A DNA stretch of 64,000 nucleotides from Deltaproteobacteria bacterium (GCA_011526585.1 WYBB01000243.1:17922-81921), one strand, 5' to 3'; counted from the stretch's first letter, positions 53,811 to 62,585 are shown. Numbers and translations are program-made. Notes: generated by a model not told the origin, from the letters alone.

Positions 53811-53909
53811 GCGGGCTGCACGCGCGAGGCTCGCAGCGCCACGGTTCGGGTCGGCTACTGCCCCCGGCCAAAACGTGTTACCAAGGGAGCAGGTACCGCA
53901 CGGAGGTCC

Positions 53910-54380
53910 ATGATGCGCTGGTACGACGGACTCGGGCTCGAGCGCCTCGACGGCACGCCGATCGGGGACGCGCTCGCCGACAAGGCGCTGCTCATCGTCA
54001 ACGTCGCCAGCCGCTGCGGCTTCACCCCGCAGTACGAGGGGCTCGTCGCGCTGCACCACGAGCTCGCGGGCGACGCCTTCGCGGTGGTCGGCGTGCCCTG
54101 CAACCAGTTCGGCGCGCAGGAGCCGGGCTCGCCCGACGAGATCGCCACCTTCTGCCGCACGACCTACGCCGTCGACTTCCCGCTCCTCGCCAAGCAGGAC
54201 GTCAACGGCCCGGGCCGCTCGGCGCTCTACCGGCACCTGATCGGGGACGGCGCCGATATCCGTTGGAACTTCGAGAAATTCGTGGTGGATAAGAGCGGCC
54301 GTGTCACGGCGCGCTTCGGGTCACGCACACGACCCGAAGATTCGGAGCTGCGGGTCGCCATCGCCGACGCGATCGGCTGA
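53910..54380 (+). CDS. Glutathione peroxidase family protein
   Basis: This 156-residue, Cys-type peroxidase has the active-site NVASRCGFTPQY (C36), VPCNQFGAQEPG with Gln70, and WNFEKF with the conserved Trp. A second Cys within CNQF may be the resolving residue, in which case thioredoxin rather than glutathione would be the donor. The length is normal. The ATG is doubled (53910 and 53913) after CGGAGG. It is cytoplasmic and reduces lipid or hydrogen peroxides. Confidence 0.92.
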   Translation: MMRWYDGLGLERLDGTPIGDALADKALLIVNVASRCGFTPQYEGLVALHHELAGDAFAVVGVPCNQFGAQEPGSPDEIATFCRTTYAVDFPLLAKQDVNGPGRSALYRHLIGDGADIRWNFEKFVVDKSGRVTARFGSRTRPEDSELRVAIADAIG

Positions 54381-54416
54381 ACGGCATTCGACGACCTTCG
54401 TTGGAGGGGGCTCGAC

Positions 54417-55841
54417 TTGAAAGCGATCATCACTGTCCTCGCGGTGCTCCTCACCGCTTCCCCCGCGTTCGCGAGCGGTCTCCTGGTCGTGCGCTTCGGC
54501 GGTGAGCACGGTCACCCGACCACCGACAACCCGACCGCGATCTACTTCAACCCGGCCGGCCTCTCGCTGCTCGGCGGCACGCGCCTCATGCTCGACGGCA
54601 CCTTCGCCTGGCGCACGCTGACCTTCGACCGCGACCCCGGCGCCATCGACAACATCCTCGAAGATCCGATGGTCGGCACCGGCACCCCGGCCGGCGAAGG
54701 CGTCGCCGTCAACAGCGGCAAGGCCGAGCTGTTCAACCTCGCCGCGAGCCCGTTCTTCGCGGTCGCCACCGACTTCGGCGTCGAGGGCCTCGGCGTCGGC
54801 CTCGGTTTCTACGTGCCCTTCGGCGGCGTCTCGCGCTTCGACAAGGCCGACGAGTCCGAGGCCTTCCCCGGCGCCGTCGACGGGCCCGCCCGCTGGTGGG
54901 CGATCGAAGGCACCATGCGCGCGCTCTACTTCGCCGGCGCCGCGAGCTACCGCATCGCCCCGCTGCGCCTGTCGATCGGCGCCGGCGTCAACGTCGTCGT
55001 CTCCGAGGTCAACACGATCCGCGCGCGCAACGCCGACGGCACCGACCACCTCACCAGCAACGGCAACCTGCTCGAGGGGCGCGCGCTCATGGACCTGTCC
55101 ACGGTCGACGTCGCCATCTCCGCCGGCCTCATCTGGGAGCCGGTCGACCACCTCTTCGTCGGCCTCTCCTACCAGAGCCAGCCCGGCTTCGGCACGAGCC
55201 GCCTGACGGGCGACACCACGCTCGTCTTCGGCGCCGGCCCGGTCGACGCCGTCAAGCCGACCCCGTCCGAGTTCTTCAACGCCTGGCCGGACGTGTGGCG
55301 CCTGGGCCTGCGCTACACCGTCGACAAGAAGTGGGAGGCGCGCCTCTTCGGCGAGCTCGCGCGCTGGAGCGTGCTCTACGAGCACTGCCTCCTGAACACC
55401 ACCATCGCCGATCGCAGCTGCCGCGGCGACCCGCCGCCGGGCAAGATCGTGCTCATCCCGCGCCGCTGGGAGGACGCGATCGGGATCCGACTCGGCGGCT
55501 CCTACTGGCTCAACGACGACATCGAACTCTACCTCGGCGGCGGCTACGACGGCAACGCCATCCCCGACTCCACCGTCGACCCCGGGCTCTATGACGCCCA
55601 CAAGGGCAGCATCTCGCTCGGCGGCCGCTTCACGCTCATCGACGAGCTCATCCTGAGCGTGACCTACACGCAGGTGATCTACCCCCAGCGCAAGATCTCC
55701 CCGCGCCAGCACCTGCCCGGCGCCACCACCGGCGACGTCGCCAGCCTCGGCTTCACCGAGGCCGAGCGCGACCCCGACGCCGCCGGCACCTACGATCACG
55801 CCATCGGCGTGCTCGACGTCTCCCTCGAAGCGCGTTTCTGA
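54417..55841 (+). CDS. FadL/TodX-like outer-membrane channel protein
   Basis: The protein has 474 residues from a TTG start after GGAGGGGG. The signal peptide (about 19 residues, ending FA) is followed by the FadL-type N-terminal plug region ASGLLVVRFGGEHG and the NPTAIYFNPAGLSLL motif shared by the family. Long amphipathic strands follow, with a C-terminal aromatic (LEARF). It would transport hydrophobic compounds such as fatty acids or aromatics across the outer membrane. The lipoprotein gene downstream, 16 bp away, is probably in the same operon. Confidence 0.9.
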   Translation: MKAIITVLAVLLTASPAFASGLLVVRFGGEHGHPTTDNPTAIYFNPAGLSLLGGTRLMLDGTFAWRTLTFDRDPGAIDNILEDPMVGTGTPAGEGVAVNSGKAELFNLAASPFFAVATDFGVEGLGVGLGFYVPFGGVSRFDKADESEAFPGAVDGPARWWAIEGTMRALYFAGAASYRIAPLRLSIGAGVNVVVSEVNTIRARNADGTDHLTSNGNLLEGRALMDLSTVDVAISAGLIWEPVDHLFVGLSYQSQPGFGTSRLTGDTTLVFGAGPVDAVKPTPSEFFNAWPDVWRLGLRYTVDKKWEARLFGELARWSVLYEHCLLNTTIADRSCRGDPPPGKIVLIPRRWEDAIGIRLGGSYWLNDDIELYLGGGYDGNAIPDSTVDPGLYDAHKGSISLGGRFTLIDELILSVTYTQVIYPQRKISPRQHLPGATTGDVASLGFTEAERDPDAAGTYDHAIGVLDVSLEARF

Positions 55842-55857
55842 TCACGGAGCCCACACG

Positions 55858-56445
55858 ATGAAGACCTTCATCCAGACCGCGCTCATCGCGATGGCCACGC
55901 TCACCGCCACCTGCGTCGACCCCGCCGCGCGCCTCGACGAGTTCTACGAGAACAGCGAGCCGCTGCGCGTCGAGGTCGTCGTCGGCCCGTGCGCCGGCCA
56001 GGTCGACATCAGCGGCGAGTTCCTGCTCGCGGTCGCGACCGTCGTGCGCCCGCCGAACCCGATCCTCTTCGGTGCGACCTTCACCATCGACAGCGCGAGC
56101 TGGACCATCGAGGTCTCGATGCGCTCGCTCTCGAACGAAGGGCGCGAGCCGGTCGGCGACACGTTCGTCGCCACCTCGCCCGTCGCCGCCGATGGCACCT
56201 TCACCCTCGACTTCGGCGAGATCACCGTGCCCGGCGCTGCCAACCCGATCATCCCCGACGTCGACGCCACCGCGACGCTGATCCTCGCGGGTTGCACCAA
56301 CGGCATCGGGTTCTCCTGCGGCACCGCCGACGGCCAGATCATCTCGCCGGCGAGCCTGCCGCTGACCGGCTCGACCTACGCGGCCATCGCCGTCGACGCC
56401 GAAGAGCTCCCGACCGCCGAGCCGGTCGCCGCCTGCCCGGAGTGA
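55858..56445 (+). CDS. Lipoprotein of unknown function in the FadL-like operon
   Basis: This is a 195-residue protein. Its signal has a lipobox-like LTATC ending, with Cys at 19. The mature part contains a beta-rich domain with four cysteines (VVGPCAGQ, LILAGCTNG, GFSCGTAD, VAACPE) that probably form two disulfides. It lies 16 bp after the FadL-like gene and is probably its partner at the outer membrane. Not recognised as a known family. Confidence 0.75.
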   Translation: MKTFIQTALIAMATLTATCVDPAARLDEFYENSEPLRVEVVVGPCAGQVDISGEFLLAVATVVRPPNPILFGATFTIDSASWTIEVSMRSLSNEGREPVGDTFVATSPVAADGTFTLDFGEITVPGAANPIIPDVDATATLILAGCTNGIGFSCGTADGQIISPASLPLTGSTYAAIAVDAEELPTAEPVAACPE

Positions 56446-56449
56446 CGGG

Positions 56450-57328
56450 TCACGCGCCGGGCGCCGCGGCCGGGATGAAGCGCCGCCCGATCAGCAGGGC
56501 GACGAGACAGGTGAAGTAGGCGAGGATCCCGTAGACGACCGAAGGCATCGCGATCTCCTCGCTGCCGAGCACCGTCATCGCCAGCCCCATGCCGAGCGCC
56601 GCGTTCTGCATGCCGACCTCGATGCCGATCGTGACCGCCTGTCTCAGGTGCAGGCGAAACGCCAGCGCCGAGAGGAGGCCGATCGCGATGGTGCCGAGCG
56701 AGAGGGTCAGGACCGGCATGCCGAGGATGGCGAAGTACTCGGCGATGCGATCCTTTTCCTTGAGCACCGCGCCGACGATCAAGATGACCAGGAGCACGAC
56801 CGCGACGCGCTTGAAGTGCTTCTCGGCGACCAACGCCTTTTCCTCCCAGCGCGCGCGCACGAGCATGCCGATCGCCAGCGGCAGACCGACGATGAAGAGC
56901 AGCTGCAGGATCGTGTCGGCGGCGTCCATGTGGATCTCGCGCTTGGCGCCCATGAACGTGTCGAGCGCGAGCCCGGTGACGAACGGGATGGTGAACATCG
57001 TCAGCACGCCGCTGACGGCGGTCAGGCTCACGGACAGTGCGGTGTCGCCGCGCGCGAGGTTGCTGTAGAGGTTCGACGAAGGCCCGCCCGGGCACGCGGT
57101 GATCAGCACGAGGCCGACCGCCAGCGGCGCCGGCAGCTCGAAGAGGAAGGCGAGCGCGAACCCCGCCAGCGGCAGGACGACCATCTGGTTCACGACGCCG
57201 AGCAGCATCGCGGTCGGCTGGGTGACGACGCGCTTGAAGTCGGCGACGGTCAGCCCGAGCCCCATCGCCAGCATGATCACGCCGAGCGTGACCGGGATGT
57301 AGAGCTTGACGATGTCTTGTGCGGTCAT
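56450..57328 (-). CDS. Bile acid:sodium symporter (BASS) family transporter
   Basis: The protein has 292 residues from the ATG at 57328, which overlaps the UnbV-domain gene stop as ATGA. About nine or ten TM segments are present, with the BASS signatures MGLGLTVADFKRV, LVLITACPGGPSSNLYSNLARGD and IEVGMQNAALGMGLA, the last two forming the unwound ion-binding helices. It imports an organic anion with Na+. The substrate is not predictable. Coupling to an FG-GAP lipoprotein gene is unexpected and may be incidental. Confidence 0.93.
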   Translation of the reverse strand: MTAQDIVKLYIPVTLGVIMLAMGLGLTVADFKRVVTQPTAMLLGVVNQMVVLPLAGFALAFLFELPAPLAVGLVLITACPGGPSSNLYSNLARGDTALSVSLTAVSGVLTMFTIPFVTGLALDTFMGAKREIHMDAADTILQLLFIVGLPLAIGMLVRARWEEKALVAEKHFKRVAVVLLVILIVGAVLKEKDRIAEYFAILGMPVLTLSLGTIAIGLLSALAFRLHLRQAVTIGIEVGMQNAALGMGLAMTVLGSEEIAMPSVVYGILAYFTCLVALLIGRRFIPAAAPGA

Positions 57329-59583
57329 CGCGGCGCGCTCGCGGAGGTGGCGTCGAAGGTGAGACGGTCGGGGTAGCGCAGCTCGAGGCGCCCCTCCGGG
57401 AAGGTACCCGAAGTGAACGCCGCCGTCCTGCCGTCGGGCCAGCGCACCTCCAGCGTGTAGCTGCACGGGAAGTCGCCGAGACCGAAGTGCTGCGTCATGC
57501 CGTCCATGCCGTTGTACATGCCGCGGCTGCCCTGCACCTCGCGCGTCTGCTGGCGCGCGTCGGCGGCGACGAGGCGTAGCCGCGTGCCGATCCCGTCGCG
57601 GTTGACGTTGACGCCGTCGCCGAAGACGCGGATCGCCAGCCACCGGTTGAGGTGGCCGATCTCGTTGCGGAACAGGAAATTGGGGCGCCCGCCGCCGCCG
57701 TCGCGCCCGCCGATCAAGAGGTCGAGATCGCCGTCGTGATCGATGTCGGACCACGCGTGGTTCTGCGCGCGCCGACCCTGCTGGAGCGGCCGGCAGAACG
57801 ATTGGGTCACGCCGAGCGCGTCGGAGAAGAAGTGGCCGCACGACTCGCCGGTCGCGTCCGAGCACTCGGCGTCGCTCGTGCACGGCGTGCGGCAGGCGGC
57901 GAAGTAGCAGCGCTCGCCGTCGGGGCAGGCGCCATCGTCGCTGCACGCGGTGAGGCTCGCGGCGTAGCGGCTCTCGAGGTTGTTGATGCCGCTGTCGATG
58001 CCGAGCGAGGCGAAGCGGCCGTCGGCGGTCTGGCGCATGAGGCCGAACCAGCCCTTCTGATCGAGGTCGGCGTAGGCGGCCTCGTACTTGGAGTCGCGCG
58101 AGAGCGAGAGGTCGAGGCGGCCGTCGTTGTCGAAGTCGATGGCGGCGCCGTCGACGTCGCCTTCGTTGAAGGGCAGGCCGACGGCGAGGAAGCGGTTTTC
58201 GAAGGCGAAGGACGCGCCCGGTCCGCCGTTGATGAGGAGCTGGGTCGGGTCGGACCACTTGCGGCTGTAGTCGCCGTCGACCGGGTGCGAGATCGCGGTC
58301 TGGAAGATGTCCATGTAGCCGTCGTTGTCGATGTCGTCGCAGTCGACACCGAAGCCGTTGTCGCCGACGTAGGTGGCCGGCGTGGCGCCGGGCTCGTCGT
58401 CGCGGCCGCGGCCGGTCGAGGCGAGCCAGTAGTTGCCGGTCGACTGCGCGGCGTAGTTCTTGGACTGCGCGACCTCGACGAAGTTGCCCTGGCCGTCGTT
58501 CTGCCAGAGCAGGTTGTGGCCCTTGGCGGTCGAGACGCCGTAGGTCGACACGACGATGTCGAGGTCGCCGTCGTCGTCGAAGTCGCAGGTGACGCTGCCG
58601 TTGGAGGCGAGGATCTTGTTGCCGAGGAGCCGGTTGGACACGTCGCTGAAGGTGCCGTCGCCGTTGCCGCGGAAGAGGAAGTCGCGTCCGGCGTAGCTGG
58701 TCTGGCCGACTCCGAGGTAGAGGTCGAGCACGGCGTCGCCGTCGAAGTCGCCGAAGACGGCGTTGCCCACCGCGGGCGGGACCGCGGGCACGGCGATCCC
58801 GGAGCTCGGCACCCGCGTGAAGTGGGCCTGCCCGTCGTTGAGGAAGACGCCGTGGTCGCCGCCGGGGATCCCTTGCGCGTCGAGGCCGGCGAAGCAGTCG
58901 AGGTCGCCGTCGTTGTCGACGTCGCCGAAGGCGAAGAAGCCGGCCTGCACGTCGCGCAGCCCGCTCGCGGTGGAGTGGTCGGTGAAGGTGCCGTCGCCGT
59001 CGTTGAGGAAGACGAGGTGCTCGAAGGGAACCCCGGACTGCGGATTCGGGAAGAGGCTGTGGGCGACGATGTCGTCGAAGCCGTCGCCGTCGAGGTCGAC
59101 GAAGGCGAGGCGCGAGTGGTCGTTGATCGGGACCTTGATAGGGTGGTCCTTCAGGTAGTTGTCGACCTGGATCCCGGCCGGGCGCGAGACCTCGACGAAG
59201 AAGGCGCGCTCGGGGGTGACGGCCTGGCGCTCGGTGCAGGTGAAGACCTGGGCGTCGGGGCCGGTGTCACTCGGCCCGAGGTCAGGCGCGGTGTCGAGCG
59301 CGCCGTCGGGCACAGCGTCGTGTGCGTCGTCGGCGAGGTCGGGCGGGTCGGCGTCGGGCGGGCTCGCATCTGGCGCGTCGTCCGACGGTGCCGCGTCGCC
59401 CTGGGCGCCGTCCTGCCCGCCGTCGAGGACCGCGTCGCTCTCGTCGAGCGCATCGGCGTCGGCGCCGTCGAGCTCGGCGCCGTCGAGCTCGGCGCCGGTG
59501 TCGGCCCCACGCGTGCCGTTTTCTCCGCCGTCGCCGCAGGCGGCGATCGACAACACGAACCAGATGGCGCTCCGCACGCTCAT
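57325..59583 (-). CDS. FG-GAP/VCBS repeat lipoprotein with UnbV (CRTAC1-like) domain
   Basis: The protein has 752 residues from the ATG at 59583, after GGAGCGGAGG. Lipobox SIAAC is followed by an Asp/Ala/Pro-rich linker of about 80 residues with a small tandem repeat (GAELD twice). The mature domain contains FG-GAP-like repeats with calcium-type loops (FVDLDGDGFDD, FGDVDNDGDLDC, FGDFDGDAVLDL, DCDDIDNDGYMD). A Cys-rich insertion and a C-terminal ASPIC/UnbV domain (GDGVNVNRDGIGTRLR...QGSRGMYNG) complete it. It is a probable calcium-stabilised beta-propeller on the cell surface. The BASS transporter gene follows with a 4-bp overlap. Confidence 0.9.
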   Translation of the reverse strand: MSVRSAIWFVLSIAACGDGGENGTRGADTGAELDGAELDGADADALDESDAVLDGGQDGAQGDAAPSDDAPDASPPDADPPDLADDAHDAVPDGALDTAPDLGPSDTGPDAQVFTCTERQAVTPERAFFVEVSRPAGIQVDNYLKDHPIKVPINDHSRLAFVDLDGDGFDDIVAHSLFPNPQSGVPFEHLVFLNDGDGTFTDHSTASGLRDVQAGFFAFGDVDNDGDLDCFAGLDAQGIPGGDHGVFLNDGQAHFTRVPSSGIAVPAVPPAVGNAVFGDFDGDAVLDLYLGVGQTSYAGRDFLFRGNGDGTFSDVSNRLLGNKILASNGSVTCDFDDDGDLDIVVSTYGVSTAKGHNLLWQNDGQGNFVEVAQSKNYAAQSTGNYWLASTGRGRDDEPGATPATYVGDNGFGVDCDDIDNDGYMDIFQTAISHPVDGDYSRKWSDPTQLLINGGPGASFAFENRFLAVGLPFNEGDVDGAAIDFDNDGRLDLSLSRDSKYEAAYADLDQKGWFGLMRQTADGRFASLGIDSGINNLESRYAASLTACSDDGACPDGERCYFAACRTPCTSDAECSDATGESCGHFFSDALGVTQSFCRPLQQGRRAQNHAWSDIDHDGDLDLLIGGRDGGGGRPNFLFRNEIGHLNRWLAIRVFGDGVNVNRDGIGTRLRLVAADARQQTREVQGSRGMYNGMDGMTQHFGLGDFPCSYTLEVRWPDGRTAAFTSGTFPEGRLELRYPDRLTFDATSASAPR

Positions 59584-59605
59584 GCCTCCGCTCCCGCGCA
59601 TTGAC

Positions 59606-59870
59606 GACAGGCGGGTGCGAGTAGCATTCGTGAATGGCGTTTGCAACTCGCGGGCGGGGTGGCGGCGGCTGGGGGGAGGAGTAGGTACGATCATTGTTGG
59701 CGGTGAAGACGGCACATCACCGAGGATCGCACCATGGCCAACCCGACCGACCACAGGTTCCTGGCGCTGCCGACCCGTGCCGGAGGCCGTCAAGCCGTCG
59801 TTGCGCAAGTCCATGGAGGCGCCCCCTCCGGCGTCGGCGGCGCTGAGCGACATGCTGCGCGGAGAGCTCG
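59606..59870 (+). repeat. Duplicated regulatory-plus-coding segment, copy 1 (degenerate)
   Basis: The sequence from 59606 is nearly identical to that from 61346, exactly 1740 bp away. Identity is complete for the first 40 bases, apart from none or few changes, then continues with small indels through the promoter region, the start codon and about 30 codons. This copy occupies the 339-bp gap between the FG-GAP lipoprotein gene and the next minus-strand gene and holds only a gene remnant. Confidence 0.85.
59625..59636. promoter_or_regulatory. Inverted repeat in copy 1 of the duplicated segment
   Basis: CATTC-GT-GAATG is an inverted repeat 42 bp upstream of the minus-strand FG-GAP gene start and 98 bp upstream of the remnant start. 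It is conserved in copy 2. It could be an operator shared by divergent promoters. Confidence 0.4.
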
Positions 59871-59890
59871 GCCACCTCGGGCTCGGCTGA
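59734..59890 (+). pseudogene. Frameshifted, truncated copy of the DUF1232-like gene
   Basis: The ATG opens with MANPTDHRFLALPT, matching the intact gene at 61471 (MANPTDHKFLALPT). One extra base near 59776 then shifts the frame, and VPEAVKPSLRKSME continues in the +1 frame before homology fades and a stop occurs at 59888. The rest of the gene, including the DUF1232-like core, is absent. The long reading through 60564 in the original frame is spurious. Confidence 0.8.
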
Positions 59891-59922
59891 GGCTCCGCTG
59901 CGAGGCGCTCGCGTACCGCGGG

Positions 59923-60462
59923 TCAGGGCTTCAGCACACCGGCGGTGACCTCCGACACGATCGCGTCGTAACGGCGGATCAGGGCATCGAGCGCTTTGTC
60001 TTCGTAGCGGTCACCATGCCACAGAGAGGCGCTGCAGACCGACCTCGCCCCATCGGTGATCGCGATCTCGACCGGCACGTCGTCCGGTTCTCGACCTCCT
60101 TCTGCCGGTCTCAACCGGCAGAAACCAGTGCCCGCGAGCTCGCGCCCGATTTCGCCGATCCGCCCGCGCGACCAGGTCGCGCTCCACGACTTGTCCGTAC
60201 CGCTCTTGCGCTGCGTCACCGTGACAAGTCCGTCGCCGCGCACGTCGACACGTACGCGCCCACTGCGGAAGTGCTCGATGCCGAGCGTCATCGACACGAC
60301 GATCGCGTCGTTGTCGCCGAGGTGCTCGAGCAGATCTTGGCCGTCGTTCGACGGCGCGGTGCTCGTCTCGTCCATCTCCGTTCCTCTGGCCGCGTCATCC
60401 GGTCTGGCGCATGCGACCTCGATCGTTGCCGCGAGCGGCACCAGAGCCAAGGCCCATCTCAC
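59923..60462 (-). CDS. Lipoprotein of unknown function, coupled to metallopeptidase gene
   Basis: The protein has 179 residues from a GTG that overlaps the stop of the metallopeptidase gene as GTGA. The signal ends in EVAC, a lipobox-like site with Cys18, followed by a short acidic linker. The mature domain is beta-rich with two cysteines (GFCRLRP and SVCSASL) and a strand pattern like VDVRGDGLVTVTQR. No family is recognised. The coupling suggests an immunity-like or accessory partner for the peptidase, but this is inference. Confidence 0.7.
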   Translation of the reverse strand: MRWALALVPLAATIEVACARPDDAARGTEMDETSTAPSNDGQDLLEHLGDNDAIVVSMTLGIEHFRSGRVRVDVRGDGLVTVTQRKSGTDKSWSATWSRGRIGEIGRELAGTGFCRLRPAEGGREPDDVPVEIAITDGARSVCSASLWHGDRYEDKALDALIRRYDAIVSEVTAGVLKP

Positions 60463-61235
60463 TTGCTCGCCCCGAGCGAGCGGCCGGTAGCACCGGCGAT
60501 GTCGCCGGCGATGGTGTCTCCATGGCGCTGCTTGGCCTCCGCCTTGCCTTCGCCCTCGGCATAGTAGTCGCCCATGATCGAGTTGTCTTTGTGGGCGCCG
60601 GGTTTGCTGGCGTCGGCCCGGTCGGGCACGGCGGAGTCGACGTACTCGTCTTTCAGCCCGAGCTGATGACCGAGCTCGTGCGCGAGCGTGATGTTGTCGA
60701 CTTGCTTCACGTACCAGTTGCGCCGGTTGTCGCGACCCTCGCCTGGGTGCAGCGTGACCGCGACGTGCTCGCCCGTGTCCACGAACGCCAGGGACAGCCT
60801 CAACTTGTACTTCGTCTTGGTCGCATTATCGGTGATGGTGAACTTGTTATCCCAGTACTTCTGGAACTGCGCCTGAGCGAGCCCCTTGATCTTCTTCTGG
60901 TCGTCCTCGGTGACCGTGGAATCCGCCGGGGTCAGCTTCACCTTGACCGTGATGTTGCACTGCAGCGCCTTGTCGTCGAAGTCGACGTCATAAGACGAGG
61001 TCCATTGGTAAGGCCCGTCCTTGTTCTGCTTCGTGACGGTCGCACGCTGGACGGCGTCTTGGCGCTGAACGGGGGCGCCGCGCGGGGCCAGCATCTGTAC
61101 TTGCTCCGCGAAGCCTCTGCCGTGTAGCGCCAGCTTCGCCTGCACCGCAGCCGTGCCGCTCCCGGGGGAAGAACCTGTCTTTGCGGCCTCTCCGTTCGTC
61201 GCAGAGGGCGCACGCTCGGGTTCTCGCAACGCCAT
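60459..61235 (-). CDS. Zinc metallopeptidase with eCIS-associated-like N-terminus
   Basis: This is a 258-residue protein. The zincin motif HELGHQLGLKDE (H186, E187, H190, D196/E197) is followed by a Met-turn-like SIMGDYY (219-225), so the catalytic site looks intact. The N-terminal 65 residues are disordered and contain AVQAKLALHG and APVQRQDAVQR, resembling the QAKL and VQRQ-type segments of DUF4157 proteins linked to extracellular contractile injection systems. There is no signal peptide. G+C and codon choice are lower than in neighbouring genes, hinting at acquisition. No injection-system genes are in this window. Confidence 0.78.
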   Translation of the reverse strand: MALREPERAPSATNGEAAKTGSSPGSGTAAVQAKLALHGRGFAEQVQMLAPRGAPVQRQDAVQRATVTKQNKDGPYQWTSSYDVDFDDKALQCNITVKVKLTPADSTVTEDDQKKIKGLAQAQFQKYWDNKFTITDNATKTKYKLRLSLAFVDTGEHVAVTLHPGEGRDNRRNWYVKQVDNITLAHELGHQLGLKDEYVDSAVPDRADASKPGAHKDNSIMGDYYAEGEGKAEAKQRHGDTIAGDIAGATGRSLGASK

Positions 61236-61345
61236 CCTGGCTCTCCCTGTCGTGGACCGCGAAACGCTAGCACGGGCGATCGCTGCGGTTCAAGCGGGCG
61301 GGCGCACATCCCTTGCACGAGCGCCCCCGCGGCGCCCTCGTGGGT

Positions 61346-61610
61346 GACAGGCGGGTGCGAGTAGCATTCGTGAATGGCGTTTGCAGCTCGCGCGCGGGAT
61401 GGCGGCGGCGGGTGGAGTCGGTACGATCATTGTAAGCGGTGAAAAGCGGCACATCATCGAGGATCGCACCATGGCCAACCCGACCGACCACAAGTTCCTG
61501 GCGCTACCGACGGTGCCCGAGGCCGTCAAACCGCTGTTGCGCAAGCTCATGGAGGGCGACCTGCTCTCGCTCGGGGTGCTGCGCGCCATGGTCGAGAGCT
61601 ATCTGCGCGT
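61346..61610 (+). repeat. Duplicated regulatory-plus-coding segment, copy 2 (intact)
   Basis: This is the second copy of the segment at 59606. It carries the same inverted repeat (61365-61376), the conserved GGTACGATCATTGT stretch and the leader GAGGATCGCACC before the ATG at 61471, and continues into an intact gene. In both copies a minus-strand gene starts to the left, so the element sits between divergent genes. Confidence 0.85.
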
Positions 61611-61929
61611 GATCCGCGACGCCGCGCGCAAGGGGCGCCCGGTCAACGTCGAGCTGGGCGAGGGGATCGCCGCTTCGCTGCTGGCACTCATCGCGCGCGT
61701 CGACGAGCGCACGACCGAGGACGATCGCCGCCTGGTGCAGGCCGCCGTGCGCTACTTCGTCATCGAGAACGACGGCATGGGGCACGACCTCGCGCACGAG
61801 GACGGGCTCTTCGACGACGCGCGCGTCGTCAACGCCTTGATGCGCTGGTGCGGGCGCGACGACCTGATGTTGCAAATGCCGCAGCTCGCCGAGCGACGTC
61901 GCCCACCCCCGCGCGTCGCCAGGGCGTGA
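61471..61929 (+). CDS. DUF1232-like small protein
   Basis: This is a 152-residue protein. The C-terminal half contains AAVRYFVIENDGMGHD and GLFDDARVVNALM, resembling the YkvA/DUF1232 pattern of a helix with a YF-D motif followed by a DDA turn. The N-terminal half (VPEAVKPLLRKLMEG...SYLRVIRDAARKG) is helical. There is no signal or TM segment. It probably arose in a family with several copies, since a frameshifted relative lies 1.7 kb upstream. The function is unknown. Confidence 0.75.
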   Translation: MANPTDHKFLALPTVPEAVKPLLRKLMEGDLLSLGVLRAMVESYLRVIRDAARKGRPVNVELGEGIAASLLALIARVDERTTEDDRRLVQAAVRYFVIENDGMGHDLAHEDGLFDDARVVNALMRWCGRDDLMLQMPQLAERRRPPPRVARA

Positions 61930-61997
61930 AGAAGCGCCGCGCGCGTCGCGGTCGGGTGCGAACAGTCGACCCCAGCGGGGCCGGCTGACCCCATTTG

Positions 61998-62585
61998 TCA
62001 TCGCGAATCGAGCGCCTCGAGCATGCGCAGGAGCTCGAGCTCGAGCGCGCGCACGGCTCCGGCCGGGTCCCGCGACGAGTCGATGACGAGCTCGGGCGTC
62101 TGCGGTGGCTCGTAGGGCGCGCCGACGCCGGTGAGGTCCTTGAGCTCGCCGCGCGCGGCCCTGGCGTAGAGGCCCTTCGGGTCGCGCGCGGAGCACACCT
62201 CGACGGGGCAGCGCACCCAGACCTCGAGGAAGCGGCCGGGCTCGAAGAGCGCGCGGATCATCGCGCGATCGGCGATGGCCGGGGACACGAAGGCGCAGAG
62301 CGTGATCGCGCCGGCGTCGACCAGGAGACGCGCCGCGTGCCCGGCGCGGCGCAGGTTCTCGCTGCGATCGGCCGGCGAGAAGCCGAGCCCGGCGTTGAGC
62401 CCGCCGCGGAGCTCGTCGCCGTCGAGCACGTAGCTGCGCAGGCCGCGCTGGAAGAGCACGCGCTCGACCCCGCGCGCCAGCGTCGTCTTGCCAGCAGCCG
62501 GCAAGCCGGTCAGCCACACGCACAGGGCCGGATGTCCCGCCAGCCGCTCCCGCTCACCGCGCGTCACGCGCTCGCTCGGCGTCAT
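61998..62585 (-). CDS. cysC: Adenylylsulfate kinase
   Basis: The protein has 195 residues from the ATG at 62585; a GTG one codon earlier is possible, but the GGAGG spacing favours the ATG. The P-loop is TGLPAAGKTT (about 26-35), followed by YVLDGDELR, NLRRAGHAARLL and the APS-binding FVSPAIADRAMIR and EVWVRCPVEVC...DPKGLYARA blocks. It phosphorylates adenylylsulfate to PAPS for sulfate assimilation or sulfation. No cysDN genes are adjacent. The short spacing to the MOSC gene (21 bp) suggests cotranscription. Confidence 0.93.
   Translation of the reverse strand: MTPSERVTRGERERLAGHPALCVWLTGLPAAGKTTLARGVERVLFQRGLRSYVLDGDELRGGLNAGLGFSPADRSENLRRAGHAARLLVDAGAITLCAFVSPAIADRAMIRALFEPGRFLEVWVRCPVEVCSARDPKGLYARAARGELKDLTGVGAPYEPPQTPELVIDSSRDPAGAVRALELELLRMLEALDSR

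Noticed and set aside
57652..59604. 650-residue plus-strand frame opposite the FG-GAP lipoprotein gene
   Set aside because: Val/Ala/Glu/Gly repetition mirrors the Asp-rich calcium loops on the real strand.
59734..60564. 276-residue frame beginning MANPTDHR
   Set aside because: Only the first 14 residues match the paralogue. The rest is out of frame after a one-base insertion and overlaps two minus-strand genes.
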